DNA of 38,039 bases from assembly GCA_049999765.1 (NCBI GenBank), contig JBNGIQ010009253.1:1-38039 (forward strand). Reading direction: 5' to 3'. Source of the stretch: Phaeoceros laevis (Eukaryota; Anthocerotophyta; Anthocerotopsida; Notothyladales). Positions within the stretch are counted from its first letter, which is position 1. Every line of letters starts with the position of its first letter. The notes under the pieces are model-generated. The model saw nothing but the letters and a program-made list of their open reading frames with translations. It searched no databases and was not told where the DNA came from. The position numbers were made by a program, and so were the translations under genes. This document shows positions 34,128 to 38,039 of the stretch, in pieces.

Positions 34128-35090
34128 GGCACTCTGAGGCTCCGCGCGTGGAGGCTCCGCATCTGGAGGCTGCACGGTGGAGGATTATCACTGAAGGATC
34201 ATCGGTGAAGGATCTACAGTGGAGAGCCCGTAGGCCGGTACCCTGCTCGACAGATATTCTCGAGCTAACTAGCTAAGAAAAGCATAACTTTTGCATAACT
34301 TGCCGGACTAAAATAAAAAATACCGACATTAGATTCTGGATGGAGTCCCCGCGGGTGGACTCCCAGCGGGAAGAGGCTCTGTGGGTGGAGGCTCCGCGGG
34401 TGGAGGCTACGCGGGTGGAGGCTCCACGGTATAGGATCCGCGGTGCATCTTGTAGTGTAATGAACTTTAACAACAAACACATTTCTCCCAAGCGCCGGTT
34501 ACCGGCCTTGCTTAGTAGAGCCGGATTTTACAGGGCTTCATCCATGGACCTTCACTTGCGGAGCCTCCTTAAAGTTCATTACGGTGAAAGATGGAGAATT
34601 GCATTCGAAATCTAATGGTGGTATTTTTATCTTAATCAGGCAAGTCATACAGAAGTTATGTTTTTCTTATTCTTATTCAAGTTATTCAAAGCTCCACTAA
34701 GCAAGGCCAGTAACCGGCACCTGGGAGAAATATGTTGTTGTTAAAGCTCATAACATTAAAGATGATGAATTGCATTCGGAAACTAATGGTGGTATTTTTA
34801 TTTTAATCCGGCAAGTTATGCAAAAATTCTTAGCTAGTTAGCTCGGAAGAGTTGTCGAGCCGTGTACCAGCCTACGGGCTCTCCATTGTAAATCCTCCAC
34901 CGCGGATCCTACACCGCAGAGCCTACGCCGCGGAGCCTTCACATGTGGATCCTCCACGCGCAGAGCCTCCACGCGCGTAGCCTCAACCGGCGGAGCCTTC
35001 AGCCGCGGAGCCTCCACCCGCAAAGCCTCCACGCGCGGAGCCTCCGCCCGCGGAGCCTCTTCCCACTGGCACTCCCCCCGCGGGGACCAC
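34128..35090. repeat. Nested inverted-repeat element with 15-bp GC-rich arrays
   Basis: Outer arms 34220-34332 and 34783-34885 are inverted copies (TGGAGAGCCCGTAGGC, CGAGCTAACTAGCTAAGAA and TGCATAACTTGCCGGA are shared). Inner arms 34467-34521 and 34691-34744 are inverted too (TTAACAACAAACA...CTTAGTAGAGC against its mirror). A third diverged copy of the outer arm lies at about 34612-34665. Arrays of a 15-bp unit like GTGGAGGCTCCGCGG lie at 34128-34215, 34338-34440 and, in opposite orientation, 34890-35085. Translated, the unit gives repeats of the VEAPR type. That is probably a consequence of the 15-bp period and not a protein. The whole looks like a foldback-type element. No transposase is visible. 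Confidence 0.75.
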
Positions 35091-35799
35091 CCAAGAAACG
35101 AAAGCAACTCTGCGGACCACAACCTTGTCTGTGGCATAGAATGTCGTCCCGTGGCACCACCACTGAGCGTCGCTTCATCTTTATTGTGCAACGGTGGAGA
35201 TTGCATTCGTACCTTCTTCTTTGCCGAACCATCATGAGCGCTAGCCTCCTCCTCAGCCTTCCTAGCCTGTCGTGCTACTCCATGTCCTGCCACATGCCAT
35301 CGTGCTACGTACGTCCAAACTCCATGCATAGGCATGCCTGCAAGTGCCCTTTTCAAGATAGCAACGCTCGTGCTAACAATCAAAGCAAAATAAGTATGTA
35401 CTACTAAAAGGTCCCGTGGCCGTGCTGGCAATCTGATGCCAAGGCCACAAAGCAATTGCGTGTGAGTCAGCTCATTTCCTCCAGCAATCCACACACACAC
35501 ACTCAAACTCAAGCAGACAATCTAGATGCAAGCCCAGCTCAAAGGTGGCCGGCGTAGCTTGGAAAATCATGAGAGTTCAAACATGTAGAGGTGCCGGTAT
35601 TCCAGCGCCTGAAAACCAACACCAAGAAAGAAATTGCAAAACTAAGGTGCCCCCTTGCAGGACCGCCCTTAGTGTACATCCTGGAGAGTTGCTAGAGTGA
35701 CGTATGGCTAGCATCTAGAAGTTGCGAACGTAACTTCCTCCTAGGTCCAAGTCTTCCCAAGTCTAGATAACTAATAAAAAAATAAAGATGCCCCTGGCT
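35091..35799. other. Intergenic
   Basis: No supported gene. ORFs that cross into the neighbouring 15-bp array owe their length to the repeat. Confidence 0.4.
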
Positions 35800-36520
35800 T
35801 TATGCTGCACCATATGATGACTTGCGCATGCACAACTTTCCATGACAAGCCTGTATTTTCTTGAACTTCTCTTTTAACATGTATTTCTTGCCCTGAGGAT
35901 GCCGTTCCTTTGATGGTGGAGCTACCACAGCAGTGGACGCTAAGGTTCTTTTATCCACCTCGATCCACGCATCGTGTGCCTTGTACATCAACATAATGAA
36001 CGGAGTCGGGAAACAATTGGCTTCCTTCACACCATCCTTCAAACCCTTCTCGTAACTGGCCACTTGCGTCTGAAAAACGTGGTGAAATGTGGCTCCTTAG
36101 TCCACTGGATAGCCCAACTCCATAACATAATGCAATGTTACCACTAACTGTTTGCTGATGTAGGACCGTTTCGATGTGGAGGTGATGTCCACCAGCGCTC
36201 TAGCCAACACATGGGCCTCCGGCTTGTAATACACTTCGACGGGTTATCCATTGGCAACTGCCTTCTTCTCATCATACCTTGGAAACCATTCCCCCATGTC
36301 CGTACGATAGTCCTTTATTAGCATGGCATAGATCCACGTACCGTCATGTTCTTCCTCCGTTCGTATTAAAGCACGGTGAAAGTGTGTCACATCCCAGATA
36401 TGTGTGTTGGATCGCACCGTATCGCCCCTATTACGGTCTCATGCTCGCTCAAACTCCACCACTAGGCTTTGACTCTTGATCATCCAATCCTCCAACAAGA
36501 AGGTAAGCGTATCGTTTTGC
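35800..36520 (-). pseudogene. Degenerate ORF of unknown, possibly transposon-derived, protein
   Basis: One minus-strand frame reads like a protein for about 240 codons but has three in-frame stops: TGA (codon at 36441), TAA (36246) and TAA (36099). Pieces include FLLEDWMIKSQSLVVEFERA, HFHRALIRTEEEHDGTW, KPEAHVLARALVDITSTSK and PTPFIMLMYKAHDAWIEVDK, and it ends with a Lys-rich tail (about 35810-35890). No frameshift is needed. I do not recognise the family. The repeat-rich setting suggests a decayed mobile-element or multicopy gene. Confidence 0.5.
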
Positions 36521-36534
36521 TAACGGTTTGGGCT

Positions 36535-36618
36535 GGAAGCGGTGTGGTCATGTGCTATGGCGCAGTGCCGGTCAAGTCTGTCCGGCCCTGCGCCACAGCA
36601 CCTGACCACACCGCTTCC
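36535..36618. repeat. 84-bp hairpin (37-bp arms, 10-bp loop)
   Basis: Arms 36535-36571 and 36582-36618 are complementary at 34 of 37 positions, starting GGAAGCGGTGTGGTCA and ending TGACCACACCGCTTCC. The loop is TCAAGTCTGT. It could be a small MITE or give a fold-back RNA. Confidence 0.82.
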
Positions 36619-36861
36619 GCGCCTTGTCTGGCTATGGCCTGACCTGCTTGCTGGACGCATACCGCGCCTTGTCCGAGCTGCCCCGCAACTAAGTCCGCAC
36701 ACATCCAAGCACAAAATAAAGTTATTGGCGAAAGATAGATGCACAGAGTCATGTTTGGGAAAAAAGACCCATGTGATGTGGATGGGTTTCGCCCCATGGA
36801 AGCCATCCCTTTAAAAAGAAACCATTACTAACCCTTGCACTTACGATTTCACATCCCAAAA

Positions 36862-36939
36862 CACTTTGCATGGGGTTTCACATCCATGAAACACTTTTCT
36901 CACTTTGCATGGGGTTTCACATCCATGAAACACTTTTCT
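36862..36939. repeat. 39-bp perfect tandem duplication
   Basis: The unit starting CACTTTGCATGGGGTTTCAC occurs at 36862 and again at 36901 with the same downstream sequence. Confidence 0.93.
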
Positions 36940-37916
36940 CATGCAGTTTGACATCCTCCGCCATGGCTACGTGCTCACCATACTACGGTCACACTCTTCA
37001 CATGTCGCCATACCATGGCCACATGTCCCGCACATGTCTCGACACATCCTCACATGCTACCATTTGATGGCCATATGTGTCACGTCACGGCCATGTCTGT
37101 ATCACGTCAATACTCATGTCATACAACACCCCTAACATGCGTACTATATCGTACCATCCTCCGCTATGTGTTAAACCTCCGTAAAATCAAACCTTGCATA
37201 AGAACCATCTGGTGACATGTGAAACGACATGCCCTGGCATGCGGCCATGACCTACGACACATCCCCGGTCCGTCTCGAACTACGGCCATAGGCCCCAGCA
37301 TGTTCCGTCATCATCACCACATGCCAACACATCTCAGAACCATTTCCACACGCCCACAGATTTGCCCCTCACTTTGAGACCTTACAAGCGTTGACTTGGC
37401 TGCTGTCCACTCTGTGTGCGTTCTGCTGCTGCTTTGACAGCGTGCGACTGAGCCTGGATTTGGGCTCTCAGCCCTATGGAGTAACGTGAGGTCCTTGTCT
37501 TTGTCCAGACTCTTGCTAAGCAAAGTCTGGGCTTGTCCTCCAGGTGTTCCCAGGTGCCATATTTGGCTCTCTTGCCATTGGAGCAAATGTTGGTTTTGTG
37601 CTGGCCGTCGGGGTGACTGGTGGGATGAAGAGAGGAGAGTGGCTCTGGCTAGGGCAATCACGTCTGGCACTGAGAGAGAGGGGCATCAGGAACCAGGGGT
37701 ACTCAGTCCGGTTTCACACTTGTCCCTGCGCTGGTTTAGTGCTGCGGAGCATAACTTCTAGCTCAAGCAATTACTGGTTGTCTGCCTGGTCGAGCGCAAT
37801 CCAGGAACTGGGCACTGCTGGTTTTTGCGTTCAGGTCTCCGCATCGTTCTACTAGGGCTGCCGCTTCTTCTAGCAGGTTATAGGCAGTAGCTTGTCCAGC
37901 CTCACGGTGCGCCCTG
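36940..37916. other. Intergenic, about 1 kb
   Basis: No supported gene. A hydrophobic plus-strand ORF (from 37544, FPGAIFGSLAIGANVGFVLA) is suggestive of a membrane segment but is short and unmatched. Confidence 0.35.
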
Positions 37917-38039
37917 ATTGCTGGGTAAGCACCATAAGGACTCGGCCAAGAGGCCATTGTTGCGTATGGACAACTGGAGGAGGCGGGCCTCGTTTTTGGC
38001 TGGCCATGTTACTTTTGTTCGCCTTCTGAAGGCGTGTGC
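37917..38039 (+). pseudogene. Broken PPR fragment, runs off window
   Basis: The DNA from 37917 (ATTGCTGGGTA..GCAC..AAGGACTCGGCCAAGAGG) to the end (CCTTCTGAAGGCGTGTGC) closely follows the PLS-unit sequence in the CACTA cargo (minus strand, about 5110-5250). It should encode IAGYAQQGLGQEAL and VYGQMEEAGL...VTFACLLKACA. Small deletions near 37928 and an indel near 37992 break the frame. It lies in the opposite orientation to the CACTA cargo and continues past the window end. Confidence 0.75.

Noticed and set aside
34838-35512. Minus-strand 224-codon ORF with VEAPR-type pentapeptide repeats
   Set aside because: The openness comes from a 15-bp repeat array within an inverted-repeat element. The remaining sequence has no domain.
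37544-37660. Hydrophobic stretch FPGAIFGSLAIGANVGFVLA as a membrane-transporter exon
   Set aside because: No flanking exon, no further membrane segments in frame and no family motif such as NPA.

Overview
The window is nuclear DNA of a land plant. It has spliced genes with short GT-AG introns (about 75 to 210 bases), PLS-type pentatricopeptide (PPR) sequence, plant receptor-like kinases (RLKs), a bulb-type lectin and an Spm-like CACTA transposon. An intact NME7 gene, encoding an axonemal nucleoside diphosphate kinase-like protein that follows the presence of cilia or flagella, points to a lineage with swimming sperm. A seedless plant (lycophyte, fern or bryophyte) is the best inference. The species cannot be fixed from the sequence.

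Left part (1-13997). A small secreted mannose-binding-type lectin gene (382-876) is followed by a 6.1-kb CACTA element (1481-7579). The element has matching CACTACTAC termini and a perfect 3-bp ATT target duplication. No transposase is visible. It carries pieces of at least two host genes in the same orientation: a degenerate PPR gene with an expanded 306-bp PLS-triplet array, and several exons with introns of a RING-type transmembrane Fragile-X-F-associated protein. The two are joined in one reading frame at about 4118. Right of the element lies a decayed LRR-Roc-COR (ROCO-like) gene (7927-12336), broken by a 28-bp tandem duplication, an in-frame TAG and two single-base frameshifts.

Middle part (13998-29614). 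This holds a multi-pass membrane protein (14181-15194), a phytocyanin-domain RLK whose kinase lacks catalytic residues (17073-19470, +), the 18S rRNA dimethyltransferase DIM1 (-), a UCHL5/UCH37-type deubiquitinase (+) and NME7 (-). DIM1 and UCHL5 are divergent and share a promoter region of about 210-300 bp.

Right part (29615-38039). A second RLK with two tandem phytocyanin domains, a transmembrane segment and an apparently active WAK-like kinase (29615-32320, -) is followed by repeat-rich DNA: a minisatellite, nested inverted repeats with 15-bp GC-rich arrays, a degenerate unidentified ORF, a hairpin, and a broken PPR fragment running off the end. That fragment is closely related to the PPR cargo of the CACTA element.

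How the genes relate. DIM1 (ribosome biogenesis), UCHL5 (proteasome/INO80) and NME7 (axoneme) are unrelated conserved genes. The two phytocyanin-RLKs share an unusual architecture and identical intron phases, so they are probably paralogues of one receptor family. One keeps catalytic residues and the other has lost them. The most distinctive observations are the cargo-bearing CACTA element with its chimeric reading frame and the phytocyanin-RLK pair.
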